Positions 39,663 through 52,861 are shown, counted from the stretch's first letter. The stretch: 64,000 bases of DNA from Floccularia luteovirens (GCA_009739215.1 VSJF01000001.1:1240001-1304000), one strand, 5' to 3'. The notes: generated by a model not told the origin, from the sequence alone. Numbers and translations are program-made.

Positions 39663-40314
39663 AACAGTCGTGGGGGGTCGTGAACGTAGTAGGGGAGTAG
39701 AAGAAGGGAAAAGAAACCTGCTACAAAGATAACGCCAAAAGGCTGTCTCCACTGTATAACGGATCTTATGACGAAAATTTCAACAAGCGATACGAAATAC
39801 CGGTCGGATTCGCGTGGCTTGGCCTGAAACAATTGACACCGCTTGGTGAGTGGTTAAATATCAGACATGACACCACTGCTGAAATGGGCTATGATCCGGG
39901 GGCGAACATGGGAGAGATTTCTGGAAGGGTTGACTCCGAAGGCAAAGTACGTGTATATGGTGCATACCTACAATACCGGACACATCAGATTTCGGAAACC
40001 CTTATCAAGTCATCGGCGTGAAATTAGTTGCAGGGACGGAGTAGATCCTTTGCATGCATGAATGAAACAAGAATAAACTTTCTAGTTACTGGCTATGCTA
40101 ATAGAACAAATTATCGGCGAAACTATCCCATGCACCCATGACTCTCCCATGACCAGCAGTCAATCTTCTACAATTATTCCTCTTACGGACGATTCTCTAA
40201 GTAACTTCGTTTCCCTGCAAATTAATGTTCCAGAAAACACTGACAGGTTGCAATATAGTTGTAGGCCTTTCGTGAAGGGTGCTCCACTTCGGAAGCAAAT
40301 GGAGAGCTATGCAG
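39663..40314. other. Spacer between two minus-strand genes
   Basis: Promoter of the transporter gene and 3' end of the ITC1-like gene. Plus-strand open frames at 39833-40018, 39867-40058 and 40095-40325 have no family resemblance. Confidence 0.45.
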
Positions 40315-43300
40315 TTATGATGAGTTGATTGCTCTTCGGTTTGTCCACATCATATACGGCTCTCTGGATATGTCATATCCAGACAAGGTTTTTGTACGTG
40401 CACTTCGTCGTGCATCGGGAAGTTTTGCGTTCACATTGAGGTCCTATAAATATGGGAGGCTGGTCAACAACACCATTCAGAGTATACATAGAAGTTGGAG
40501 ATTTAGAAGGAAAGAAGGATATAATAGATGTCATACAAGATAAGATGGAAGAGCCGCCACTTACAGCAATACGTCGACGCATTCCAGCGGTGATATGGAC
40601 CCACCACTTGCTCAGCGTAGTCTTCAGAGCAAGCTCGCGATGTCCTTTCGGATTTAGCCACGCCACGAACTCCTCAAGCTGCCGCGCACACAAAAGTGGG
40701 TCAGCACTTTCCTTAAGTGAACACAAGCCAAATACGAACCTCTTCAAGATCAGAGTAAACGGCCCATTCATCTGGCCTTAGCATTCCTTCCACTCCCTCC
40801 TCTTCCTCTCTACGCTCATCAAATGTTACATCTTCCTCTCGTCTTTTTTCTAACAGGTCCAAGTCGAACTCACTTGGCCCTTGAATAAATAGCCGACCCG
40901 TGCCGTATTGCGCCACGCCACCACTACCCACAAGCGACGCTGATCCCATCCCATCAAACCACCATATGCGATTGTAGAATCGGTCGCGACCCAGTGATTT
41001 CACACGCACTGCGCCCAACAGCTTGCGAAACTCACGCTCAATACTTTCAAGTCGTCGTTCTAACTTATTTACTTCTTCGTCTAATCGCCGATGCTCTGCC
41101 AGTGCCTGCTTTATCGACGCTTGTTTCGCCCGCGCGGCCTCTCGCTCCTTTGCATGTGCTTGCGTGTGAGCTTTCAAACGGATATCCTTCTGCCGTGCAG
41201 TTCCTTTCTTTCCAACACTTGTTGATTCAGACCCGCCTTCGGATACATCAGATAGCTCGCTCAAATCGCGCATAATGGTATCCTCGTCAACGCCATTCGA
41301 TGGTGTTGATTCAATCTTTGCCTCCCCGGCAAGGTTGTTCATTTCTTCAAGGCTATAAATAGGTTCAACATGAGCGTATGTATTATTTACGACATTACAA
41401 TAGACTCACTATTGTTTCTTGAGACGATTGACTTCTATCTTCTCTTTACGAAGTGATGTCAATTGTTCTTCACAAGATTCCATATGGGTATGAATTGTTT
41501 TGCTTGAGATGGCAAGGTTGCACATAAATGAGAGAATCGCAATCCGGTCTGCAGGAGGTAGGCAATGGTATCGATGTGCTGGAGTGGATACCACAGAAAG
41601 AGTTGTGGGTGAGGACATACGAGAACCTGGAGAAGTGGATGGGTCGACTGATGGGTCAGGAGCAAAGAGCAGTTGTGTAAGAATCTCTCGAAGACGGGGG
41701 AAATTGTTGAGCGTCGCATGCTATGAATTATATTAATTCGCAGCCTTATGGATTGATAATTGTAACATACATCTTTCAAACATCCCACCAAGGCATCTTC
41801 CCAACCTTCGCGGCACTCATTATGCCTTAGCGGGACACGTTCCCAGTTACTACCGACATCAGCCATCGCGGCAATAAGATCATCCAATGGCACTCCATAC
41901 ACCGCGTCCTTCGTTCCGTCTTCCGAGTTTTCTTTCCATCTGAGAAGTGATAGAAGTGCGCTATGCCGCGTAAAGCTTACTGTGCGTAAATTATATATCA
42001 GTGTTGAATGAATCTCTGCTAGCAGCGGACACGGAGGTTCAGGAACAGAATGTCGAAGCGCATGCTCCAACTCGTCTAGAGTAAAAGACGACAGATGCAG
42101 AGGTTGCCTGAACGAGAATAATTGAATATAATGTGACTGAAAGTATTAGTATTAAAAAAGTAATGTACCCATAGACCACAAGAAAATTCCATCCCATAAT
42201 AAAAGACTCGAATGTACCGGGAGTTTCATTGAATGGCAAGACCACACGATTAGCAACGGGCCTCTTGAGTTTTGTACCCGCTTTAATGTCTTTATCTGCA
42301 ACTCGAATGTCAAGATCTTCTGTAGGATATCGAATAGGTTTCTTTTTCTTTTTTTCAGCAGCAAGCCGTTCAGCCTCTTCTTTTACGAGACGCTGTTTTT
42401 CTGCCTTTTCGCGTGCTTCACGCTCTCTTTTTTCAGCAGCGGCTGCAAGAGCTTTTACTGATGTTTTGTCAGCATGCATTACAAACAGGTGCATTACAGT
42501 ATGAATACCTCGTTCTTCTTGTGCAGCTGTCATCTTCTTCTGCTTTTTATTTGGGGGCCCTTCTTTCTCCTCCCAAACTTTCTTTCTTTTATCAATTTCT
42601 CCCTTTTTTATATTCTCTACTCCTTTTCGCGTCTCTTCAGGCATGATATAATCCACGCCATATTGTTTGGCTATGCGTGGCTTGACGGTCCACGGTGAAG
42701 CTACTGCTGCATCACGGTCAACGCAGTCACGAATGAACCGACGTAGAATAGACTTTGAAAATGACAAGCGGTCACGACTCATCATCCCGCATTGTACTTC
42801 CATGAGACTCCCAATCATCTTCGAGTCTTTGTCTCCACTCTTCACAGTAGACTTTCCTTTTTCGTGACTCTTGTCCTTTTCCAGCTCTAAGATATGTACC
42901 CAGTAGTAGTATAACGCTGGGTCATCACGTATGATGGAGTCTTTTAACGACACCTTGAGATCTCCGCCGATGATGTGCGGTGATTCTTTTTCGAGGGGAA
43001 GCGCTGAAGAAGTTGAGGGGTCCTTGAAAGCATCGCGAGCTTTCGCGTCAGAGCTGTATTTTGGAGGATAAACTTTATCAACACGAGCATAGTACCTAAA
43101 GAAATGTTGAGAGCAGAGCTGATTGAACGGCGGAGAGAATGATCACTTTGTACCAGAAAGGTCAACAAGTACCCCTACTAAACATTAGCCGAGAAAAAAG
43201 CACTAAAGGTCACCATTGAGACTCACTCTCATATTTAAAGTACCGATCCTTGAAGCGTTCGTATACGGCTTCTACGAGGTGATCAAGTCGGCCCATGACC

Positions 43301-43756
43301 TCTGCAGAGGAGGAAAAAAGACAAGTCAGTATGAGCGGTAGTAAGTAACAACAACGAGTAGCGTACGCCACTGAACAGCTTTGAGAACAGCGGGCTTGAG
43401 AGGTTCGGAGAAGCGTGAATGGAGAGTACGAGCTTCTTGACGCTCGCTCAGGATGGCCTGGAAGTAGTCAAGACCACTCTTGCCAGTGACTTCGCATTGG
43501 AACTGTTTCAGGCGGTAAAAGGACATGCGCGCTGCATATGCCCTGATTTGGAGAGAAGTAGAAAAGTGATGAGGAAGGAGAGAGTGAGTGAGGGAGAGTG
43601 TAAACGGTAAAAACAGGAAACATACTCATATGTCTCAAAAATCTCGCCAGTGTCCTCGAGATAGAAGACTTGCTTGTTGGGATCCGATTTTGCAGCCTGT
43701 AGTAGGGCATCGGAAGGCTCTGTGAGGACAACGCGTTTGCGACGGCAGGTGGGCAT
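40315..43756 (-). CDS. ISWI-complex accessory subunit, ITC1/ACF1-like (WAC-DDT-WHIM)
   Basis: Partner of the ISWI remodelling ATPase that positions nucleosomes, often in repression. The WAC domain is at the N-terminus: MPTCRRKRVVLTEPSDALLQ, VFYLEDTGEIFETYEAYAAR and FQCEVTGKSGLDYFQAILSE. FSKSILRRFIRDCVDRDAAV with SPWTVKPRIAKQYGV continues the family pattern. A long Lys/Glu coiled coil (EKREREAREKAEKQRLVKEE) follows. The DDT domain is around MGWNFLVVYGQPLHLSSFTL. WHIM motifs include LGAVRVKSLGRDRFYNRIWW and GMLRPDEWAVYSDLEE. The last exon, starting after a TATTTATAG acceptor near 40449, gives DARRSARTKTLSGYDISREP and ends NRRAINSS. About 950 residues. Domain order is as in fungal Itc1. Confidence 0.85.
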
Positions 43757-44383
43757 TATGGAGGATGAGGGAAGAGGAGGAGAAGAGGGAGAGAGGGAGA
43801 GAGAGATGGGAGGGAGTGGTGCAGCGGGAAAGAAAGGGACAGGTGGCTGTCGGAGAGGACCATTTGTGCTGTTACTGTGTTACAGCAAAGCAGGTCAAGT
43901 CTTCCTCTTATTTCTCTTTTATTTTCCTGTTTTCCTTTTCTTATCTTTCTCTCATCATCTTTCTTGACACACATGTCTTTTATAACAATCTCCACCGCCA
44001 GCGAGTAGGTCCCGCAAGTCCAGCCAGAAAGACGTTGCCCCTGCTAGGTAAAATCATAACGGCACCACGGCCCAAGTTAATTTACCACGTGCTCGATCAC
44101 GTGATCGTGGCGCGTACCTTCCTCAGCTGTTCAGTTCTGCTCTTGATGTCATGGCCTTCTTTTGCTGACCATAAACATAAGTATTATCTTGTACACTACG
44201 GTAGTAATATACATTCCTATTATCATGACGTCCGTGTAGAGGCGTTGAGAGAATTTGGGAAGGAGTTGTACAAGATATACAGAAAAGACCGTGCAGCATA
44301 CAGTGCAGAAGATGCATTTCGATAAAATAGTGTCCAGTGGTTAAAGAGGGAGTTAAAGACATACCAAATCTAAGTCGTCATCA
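43757..44383. promoter_or_regulatory. ITC1-like upstream region with paired CACGTG boxes
   Basis: A GA-rich tract (about 43765-43850) next to the ITC1 start presumably forms the 5' leader. CACGTG occurs at 44086-44091 and 44098-44103. The second sits in a perfect 14-base palindrome, CGATCACGTGATCG (44094-44107). The region also contains the 3' flank of the next minus-strand gene. Confidence 0.5.
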
Positions 44384-47104
44384 TCATTCTATACTTCGTC
44401 GTTTGCCCTCCTTTCTCGATGCCTCTGGTGTACCAAGCAACCTAAGTCGATCTCTCAAATTGTTTCGCGGAATGGTCGACCCACTCCCAGTTGTATTCCT
44501 ATCATCCAAAACATGCTCATTCTCCCTCTGTTCATCTCCGTCCAATATCTTTCTCTACATGATACACTCATATTTCAGAACGAAAGCAAAAAGGGCTTTG
44601 AGCCATTACTCACTTACCGAATTCTTTCTCGACAAGGAGAAGAAGCGGCTCAAGGCATTACGGTTGGAAGGGCTGCTTGCATCTGCTGCGGATCGCGACT
44701 TCTTGTGCTTTGATTCCATCGCATCAATGATCACGATCGCTTTTGCAGCAGAAGGTATTGGATCTTGGGAGGTAGGTTTCATACCAGCACCTCTTCCTTG
44801 CCTTTCCGGGGTAGACACCGGTGTCGGAGCGACAACGGAAGATGAACCTTCGCTTGTCGGTGTTGCTCCCTCAACATTAACCAAAACCCAACCATGCCCA
44901 CCATGCCCACCATGCCCACCCCCGCTCCCGCCACCCACAGCAGTCTGCGCTTCCTTTCTGTATTGCGGAGGAGGACGTAGAGTCAACGGTGGTGCGGAAG
45001 ACAGTATTTGTGGTGAATGTTGTCCCGTCTGCTGCCCCATATAAGGCAGGTTTCTTTGCGAATGGGGCGAAGACCGAGGGGTAGATCTTGACATAGTTTT
45101 GGGTGATGGTGGTGATGGCATGGGTGGTGGTGGTATTGCAGTGGCAGGAAATATATCAACAACAGCGGCCTCACTCTTTCGTGTTGGCAGCCGGGATTGC
45201 ACTATGGTTGGCGAATCAACTAGCGATCCCACTTCCTGGACAGGCGTACGAGTTCCTTGATTAGTCTTCTCCTCTACGCCTTCACCATCAGGCACTACAG
45301 CTTCTTCTTCCCTCTCTTCAATGGGAGTGGGCTGCCATCCTCCAGGAATAAGAGGCCCACTAAACCTACGCCCTTCGGAATAAGACCTGTTCCGTGTTGG
45401 TATGTCCACATTCGGGCGGTGGTGCCCATCTCCAATGTGATCATTTCCGCGACCGGACCACTTGACCGGAGACCCGTAACCATCTTCACTTTTAGATGAG
45501 AAAGATGAATCGCGAAACACCCCCGCACCAAGAAGTGAGGCTGGCGGCTCTCCTATTGCATGCGGCGGAGAGGGTGAGGGCGAAGGTGATCCATGATTCC
45601 TACGTTTGTGTGACGACGGAGAAGCTGGTGGCGACTGTGAAACCAGAAGTGGTGGGGTCTTCGCGCGGCCTGACACAGTACGTAGGGGGGCACGTTGGGG
45701 GGGACTTGCATTCTGTCTTTTCGTAGATGAGCCTGCATCAGTCATGTTCGCAGCAGAAGATGGCGCCGAATTGGCAGCGTTGTATGGTGAAGCTGGATAA
45801 TATTTTTCAGGATTGGTTTGACCAATGGCCCCGATTCCTGTCATGTTCTCAACACCACTGGAAACTGTGCTTGGAAGGACAACGCGTACTCCGTCGTGTA
45901 GGTCATCATGAACCACAGACACTGGAACCTGTGCTCGTGGTGCAGGTTTGCGAAGACCATGAGGGGACGAGGGGGGCGTCGCGATCGACTTCTGTTGACG
46001 CTGTTGTTGATCGTCAGTCACGGTACGCGGTTGTTGCATGTGCGGACTCAGAGGTAGCATGGTAGATTCTGGTGCCTGTCTACGTTGCTGAGGAATAAGG
46101 TTGGGCATCTGCTGGGAAACCCCAGGGTTTTCGGGACTATTTGCACGTCTCTTGATACCTGGATGACATCCATCTAGAACAGAATGTTCGGGGGTATCAG
46201 GAAGTGATGTTTCTTCGGGAGCTGGGCCTGTGAATATCCATAGGTCTTTAAATCGTGAACGATTGTTCGATAGGGACAAAGATGTTAGCAGGGTAAATGA
46301 ATGTCCATCTAGTGAGCTGAACAGTGATAGTATGTGTCTTAACGTGTCTGTAGTAAAAGTATCTTGTTGAAACCCTAATAATATACTAATTAAATCAGGC
46401 TGCTGTTGTTATGAAGATAACTCACATCTGTATCCCTTCAGTTTGAACTCGAAAGAATTGTCTCCAACTTTCTTCTCAGAGACTACACCTCTTGGCCATG
46501 AACCACGAACAGCTTGCAATATGGCTGGCGTGAGGTGAAGGGGCGGTGCAATTACACGCATGAGAGTTGCAGATGCAAATGATAGAGCAAACGGTACTCT
46601 TCTATTCCTTGACTTGTCGTGAAACGAGTTTTGAGAACCATCATTAAAAGGAGGACTGGAAGGAAGAAGAGGGGTTCCTGTGCGAGAGGGTGATTGCGGA
46701 GTTGCTCCAAGCTTTGAAAAAGCAATGGCCAGTTTATCGTCATTCTCTCTGCCATAATCGATGTCTGAAAGGTAGTTCCATCCACAATGATAAATGAGGG
46801 TAAAAATGTCTAATAGGAGTTTCTCGGTAGGGACGGCTTTAGGGTTTGCCCATGGCTTCCCATCGAGGGTAAACTCAGACATGCCTTCACCGGCATCTTC
46901 ACGAAGCCCCACAAAAATACGTCGCTGTTCTAGAAAACGACGTACAGCAGTTATTACTGAGGGAGAAAAGGAGTAGAGTCTAATGCAACTTGAGCCTGAG
47001 ACGGCAAGTAGGGCAAAGGAGCTCAAAGTTGTGGCCTGGTCGCGGATAAATTCCTTCCTCGGGACGAAGCCCGGGTCGGGTTGTGAATTTGACGAGACTA
47101 GCAT
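44384..47104 (-). CDS. Large Ser/Pro-rich hypothetical protein
   Basis: Begins MLVSSNSQPDPGFVPRKEFI at ATG 47104. The first 230 residues look folded: ATTLSSFALLAVSGSSCIRL, VITAVRRFLEQRRIFVGLRE, KLLLDIFTLIYHCGWNYLSD and TLMRVIAPPLHLTPAILQAV. A small exon adds TDTLRHILSLFSSLDGHSF. Then comes a long disordered Ser/Pro/Gln region (PQQRRQAPESTMLPLSP), a Gly/His stretch (GGGHGGHGGHGWVLVNVEG), and NALSRFFSLSRKNS. The last splice (GTAAGT near 44624, acceptor CATGTAG near 44560) adds RKILDGDEQRENEHVLDD and ends KEGKRRSIE. No known domain recognised. The folded N-terminus repeated with good codon continuity indicates a real gene. Confidence 0.7.
44891..44917. repeat. Three 9-base tandem repeats in coding sequence
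   Basis: Unit ACCATGCCC occurs three times in a row and encodes the GHG repeat of the hypothetical protein on the minus strand. Confidence 0.8.
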
Positions 47105-47869
47105 CGTGGTTAGTAGATGAAGATGTGTGGCTTAAAGAACAGTTTATGTTTGAATGATCGCTGTACAGACACGAGGACGCACTAGTGTTTCAAATAAAAC
47201 CAGGGCCTACAACAGAGCCATGAGCTGGTAACAAGGGCCAAGTAATGTAATTTCCGGTTGTATATTGACTGAGCTGGAAGGAGAAAAACGGATAAGGATG
47301 AAAGGACAGAATGTGGAGGAGCAGAGGAACCACATACCCCCGTTCCTCCAGGCCGCTCGGCGAGTCTGCAATTTGCATTCCACTAACAGACCACGTGGCT
47401 GACGTCATCCACGTGTATCAAGCATTGTTCCCACATGTTCAACACGGTGGCTGTACACAACATCCTCCTGTGGTAGAAGGTCAGAAAAAGTATAATGCTA
47501 CCTGCTTAAAACCTTATCAGTCCTGCCCCATAAATTAATGAGTGATCTTCCTCCATGTAAGCCAATCAACCAGTTTGGCCTATTGTAGGCGGGCATTATG
47601 TGATTAAATGTTGCGCCAGACAATTGCCATAACACCCCCAGCAATAAAAGTAGTTGCAAGATCGAGAACAAGTGATTAAAAAGCAGTACTAGCGACTAAC
47701 TACCTCAAAGCTAACTTCGTGAAAGGGGTGCTCATAGGTTAACTACGGCCCGGAATAAATGCCCGGACCGCCATTTATCCAAGGTTCCTCCTCCTTAAAG
47801 CAGCGCTGGAAGAAGGATGGCTCATTTGTGAGCAATCTCTCCTGACCAGTACTGCAACCACTGTTGTAA
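47105..47869. promoter_or_regulatory. Divergent promoter region with CACGTG-CRE-CACGTG cluster
   Basis: Lies between the Ser/Pro-rich protein (minus) and the oxidoreductase (plus). CACGTG (47392-47397), TGACGTCA (47400-47407) and CACGTG (47410-47415) sit within 24 bases. The rest shows nothing further. Confidence 0.6.
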
Positions 47870-49837
47870 ATGTCGAACGAATTAACCAAATTGAATGCGT
47901 TGATGTGTTAGTAGTCCCATTCCTAATGACTGCGACTAGCTTGATTAACTAATTCTATGACTACAGGTGGGACGGTGAGCAATCAATCATCATCAGCCCA
48001 CAGACCCTCATTATATGTCGTAGGGCGAGTATACCACAGGATGGACAGGCTCTGGTGCATCCAAGTCTGACAAAAAGGTGGGGAAACCTGTCTGTTAACT
48101 TTACAAATTAGAGCTGATATGGGGATTTTCTCACTGATAGATCGGTGTACGTATTGGTTTGATATAATCATTTTACAAGCCTGTTTAAAACTGTCCAGGT
48201 GGTTGGCCTTACTATGTTTGACCTACGGAGATTAGGCAAGGTGAGCGTCCACTAATTGTATTGTGTGTCAAGCGATTGTGAAGTCATCAATCAAGGTAGA
48301 TAAATTAGGCATGGTTGGTGTCAATGGAAAGAAATTCCCTGAGATAAAGCAACATCTCGCTGAGAACATCGGCGGCGTCTACAAAGATATGGATTTAACG
48401 TGAGCAATAGGTCACAATCTATGTATTTGTCGGAGCTACCTCTTATGTTATCAACGCAGATTTGACGAATTCCCTAAGAATGGACAAGTTGATCCTGAAG
48501 CCTGTAAGTTATTCACCGATAAGTCTCAGACATTCTCCTCACACCTGTCCAGATAAAACTGCTATCGACCTACTGAAGCCTGGTGACGCAGTCATTATTT
48601 TCACTCCTGACAGTGAGATACTATTCGATATGATTGGCTAATGAAACATCTCACGAGTTCATCGTAGGCACACATTACAAAATTGCGATCTATGCCATTG
48701 AGCGAGGGATCCACGTTCTTGTGACAAAACCAGCTACGCAGCTTTTGTCCCATCACAATGAGCTTATAGAGGCATCAAAGAAACACAATGTTGTATGCTT
48801 TGTAGAGCACCATAAGCGGTGGGTGTCGATTGTGCCGAGAAACTTGTTGGATAACCTGATCCGGGATCAACAATACATAGATTTGACCCAGTATATAGCG
48901 ACGCCAAAGCACGGGCAGCCACCTTGGGTGAATTCAACTTTTTCAATGCATGGATGAGCCAACCGAAGAGTCAACTGGAGACATTCCGCGCATGGGCAGG
49001 AAAGGATTCCGACATTAGGTGTGCCAACCCTTCCTGTTTTCATTCATAGCAAACTAACCTCAGCGATGTATAGTTACTACTTATCTTCACACCACATTGA
49101 TATATGTTGTTGGATTCTGCAGGACATTGCTACCCCGACTCGCGTAGTAGCAAGTGCCGCGACAGGCATTGCCACTAGTGAGCCATACAATTGTGTGCCT
49201 CAAACAGAAGACACCATTACGCTGATGGTCGATTGGCAATCCATTAAAAGCCCAAAGCATAAAGGCACTGGGGTCTACACTGCTAGTTGGACAGCTCCAT
49301 TGAAAGCTGGGGTGCATTCCGCACAACACTGGTATTATATGGCAGAGAAGGTGAGCCCAACTATCGGTTTTACAACGTTGGATTTGACTTTTTAAACCCA
49401 CGATGTGTTGATAGGGTGACATGACAGTCGACCAAGCACACAGAGGTTATGATGTCACTGTTGACGACACTGGGAAGGCGTGGTATAATCCTTTCTAGTG
49501 CGTGCTTTTCAACTTCCCTTTTTCGACATCCCTGATACAACGCAACGGGTGCGGCTGACAAACGTTTCATTTCAACAGCATGAAATATTCTCCATCAGAA
49601 TCGGGTCATTTTGACGGCCAGCGTGGATATGGATATATCTCAATCGAAAAATTCGTCGACGCTGCGCGTAGTGTTAATGCAGGCCTTAGCAAACCCTCGG
49701 ACTACGATAGTCACGGGCTCCCGACCATCTCCAATACGGTGCTAACAACAGCAATACTGAATGCCGGTCGAATTAGCCTAGATGAGAAAAGACCCGTAGG
49801 AATTAAGAGGGTCGAGGATCAGTGGATCTTAGAATAA
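47870..49837 (+). CDS. Gfo/Idh/MocA-family oxidoreductase, probable sugar-acid or sugar dehydrogenase
   Basis: NAD(P)-dependent sugar-type oxidoreductase; fungal relatives are often labelled D-galacturonate reductase, but the substrate cannot be read here. Exon 1 ([12 protein letters not shown]), an 8-base exon and exon 3 together give [20 protein letters not shown], with the GTGxYTTG nucleotide-binding start. Then [64 protein letters not shown] (Lys-Pro of the family) and [11 protein letters not shown] follow. The C-terminal domain has [18 protein letters not shown], matching the family His block, and [20 protein letters not shown]. The end is [12 protein letters not shown]. About 11 exons. 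The start is supported by the GTGEYTTG block. Confidence 0.82.
47967..47974 (+). other. 8-base microexon
   Basis: GTGGGACG, between an acceptor ACTACAG and donor GTGAGC. The upstream donor is at 47907 and the next acceptor at 48023. Together they encode CGTGEYTTG; skipping the exon would lose the Gly motif and shift the frame. Confidence 0.65.
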
Positions 49838-51375
49838 TCATGTGGTCGGAAACTTTACAAATATAAAGAGCGCATTCCCTGATTTTATACATATGTAATA
49901 AATCATTTATGTACACTGTCATAACCTGTTATGGGTCTATCATCAAAGGAATCAATCACTTACGATTCACATTGAATTAGTCTGACTTCCCATCATTCGG
50001 ATCCTATCTTTGTTCGCATCAGTTCAATGTTCGCTGTGATTCTAGTGTCTGCAAAATGTGTCTGCAGTTTTGAATATCATGATAAATATAGTCAAAGCTC
50101 GGTGTTCGAGGAGGTCTGAGAGTAATCCGCAGGCATTTTATTACAAGGTTGTCAAGGAGAGAAAAATAGAAGCATCCAAAAAGAAATGGTCTAATGGACT
50201 TGAATCTGATTTCTTGCGCAATACGTACAAATCACTACAGTTACACATGTATCAACTGGTATTAGACTTCTATTTATCGACTTGAAACTTAGTTATACGA
50301 CTTCTCATGGGAAGGTAGCGTTAATGTTGTTCCTGGCCGGTGTTAAAGTAGTATCTGTGACATGATGACATGAACCCATCCCACGAAATATTGGCAACCC
50401 TGCTACTTCACACATCAGCGTGGGCGCATTGCTTCATGGGAATTACGGGTATTGTGGGCAGTGTTTCGTATCGGCGAATTGAAGATTGACATCTAGAATG
50501 TTTGTCAACAACTGTTCAGATCTGGGGGTATGTGTACTCGGGAACCTGATGAAAATAAGAGTCCTTCAGATTCTGGGACAGAATGATGATTTGTATGAAC
50601 GACAGTTGATTGTGGTTACGAGACAAGGTGCAACAGGACAAGTTACGATTGAAGAAATAATGGTGATGTTGTGCAATGAAGTAGACGCGGGTAGGTGACA
50701 ATGGCGTTTGGGCGCGAGGGGGGAGGACTGAGTGACCAAAAAATATACTAAACTTGATGAGGAGAACCAGGGCAATGGACACAGACACAAAAGTAAAAGA
50801 AAGTATATACGATAAGGTGAAGAATAAAATATATTTTAAACGAACGCGGGATGTAATAAAAGGAAAATGGATGAAGGCGGTCGTTGTGCAATTGTCTGAT
50901 GGATGATGGATGAATGGACTACTAAAAGTGAAAGAATGATGATGATGACGATGATGGATGCATAGTGGGATAAAAGGAAATGAGTGTAGAACGGAATTGA
51001 AATACTGTAGCGATAGGGATGCAAAGTATCGCAAATCGTGGCTTTACCAAGATAAGTGGAAGGAGGCATTCTCAAGGCATTCCTATACAATTGCTAATCG
51101 CGATATTTGAGGTGGAATTAACGGCATTCATCCCTCGATCCGTCTTCCACCTCGAGCCTACAGTTAGGTTGTGCGCCGGCCAAATAGTGGTGCGGATGAC
51201 GGTTGTAGAACAATTGCAAGGGAGAGTGTAATGGATGCATGGATAAAAAAGAGACTATGAAAAATCTCGATGCGACGTGTATTGGTATTACATTTTGTGG
51301 TGCGTTTGTGTTTTGAACAATGACAAATTAAGTCTTGGGACCCAAATGGTAACAAGTTTACATTCTTTTGAACCC
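49838..51375. other. 1.5 kb spacer, convergent 3' regions
   Basis: Between the oxidoreductase and the cyclin. Low coding signal on both strands; the open frames at 50058 and 50486 (+) and 50516-51034 (-) look random (the last is Ile/Ser/His-rich). An ATG/GAT-rich stretch lies at about 50936-50962. Confidence 0.45.
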
Positions 51376-52822
51376 CTATGAGACTAGGGTAGTTCGAGGA
51401 GATGAAACATTGAGGTTGTGAAGGGCAGGTCGACCAAAGGCAACAAAATCGTGCGGTAGGAATTGTTCTGGGGGAGATTCGACGCGATGTTTGTTGACAA
51501 CTGGCTCAAAAGGTCTGTTTTCTTTGTCATCCGACGAGTAAGAACTCGGAAGCACATCACTTGGGTATAGAGGTGTGGTTGGAGTCATGGGCATGTCATC
51601 TGACATGTCTGATATTGACGTTGTCGAGCTCATGGGTGTACTCACAGCCGATACGGAAGTGCGCTTGGGTGTTACAGGCAGTGAAGGTAAAGAATAACGG
51701 ACAAATTGACCTCCTTGTAGATAATACTGGACGACGAAAGTTGCGGCCTTTGAGTAGAACGCATAAGAGTATTTCTTCACCAATGTTTCGGAGAGCTCGT
51801 TTACATTCTTGGATAGGCGAATGTTGAGAAGATCAACAACTTCCATACATTCGTCTGCTTCGCCGAGGAATCGGTTGGGTTTACCACAAAGGTACCTGGC
51901 TAGTGTTAAAGCAGCAAATGCGATGGTGGACGAGGTATATTTGATGAATTCCCGGTAAAACAAGGTGATCTCCATCAGAAATCTCGCAACATGTTGAACT
52001 TTAGCATCCTCCATGTAGGGTCCGCAGCACATGAGACGCAACCAAGCTTCTGCTGTGGGATGGCCAACAGTCCAATCAATAGTGTCCAGTACATGAAGTT
52101 CCATTTGGATAAAGGCAGATTCTTCGTATGTTTCGCGGCAAACTTGTGCAAGATCTTGTACAGTGGGCACTCGTTCTTTCGAGTCCTCAAACTTAGCGGC
52201 TATCCAGAGGGCTGCACAACCCACGAGCTGGTAGTGCCTGATATATACGATGCGGCGGGACACATAACGATCCACAATGTTGAGAGTGAGGTATAGTGTT
52301 TCTGGTCGTAGACGGAAGGTGAAGTGAACTTCGACAAGAAAATCGACTAGGCATGGCCGCATATGCCACTTAATCTCGGGTTGTTGGTCCATGGACTGCG
52401 CTGACGACATAGTAAATCGCTGAAGGGATTTATTAGAATTAAGATGAGACAGGAAAAATAAATTCACTAACCTCCATGTTGTGCATATTGTGACGGATTT
52501 CATCGCAGTATTCGTCTTCAAAAATAACACCCCTCCGACGTAGAGCCAGGATTTCAGCCTCACGTTGCAGCTGAAGCAGGGCTACTTTGGTAGAGCGGGG
52601 TGACTTTCTGAGGGGACCAGATTGAGGAAGCAAAGGAGACTTGTGTAGTTTAGAGACTCCATAAGGAGATGGGCGCTTCTTTGGGTAGATGAGGGAATTG
52701 CGGGGGTGTCGATTAGAGGTGCTGGACACGTCTTTCATGTCTACGGGAATCGATACGGACGAGTGTACGATCGATTGGGCGCTAAGCGATTCGGGGGAAA
52801 GTGAAGAATTTCGGTTAGCCAT
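51376..52822 (-). CDS. Cyclin, G1/S or B type
   Basis: Regulatory subunit of a cyclin-dependent kinase. The N-terminus (MANRNSSLSPESLSAQSIVH) is disordered; it includes LRKSPRSTKVALLQLQREAE and VIFEDEYCDEIRHNMHNMER, the usual pre-cyclin-box helix. The cyclin box follows: KWHMRPCLVDFLVEVHFTFR (MRAIL-type), LYLTLNIVDRYVSRR, QLVGCAALWIAAKFEDSKER and a second fold with MELHVLDTIDWTVGHPTAEA. The C-terminus is Ser/Thr/Pro-rich. One intron with GTTAGT donor and TCAG acceptor (about 52470-52420). ATG at 52822; an upstream in-frame ATG is at 52861 (MFTISLGH). The set of cyclin-box residues favours fungal Cln/Clb-type cyclins over Pcl types. Confidence 0.82.
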
Positions 52823-52861
52823 GGCACGATATACGGAATGACCTAACGATATAGTGAACAT

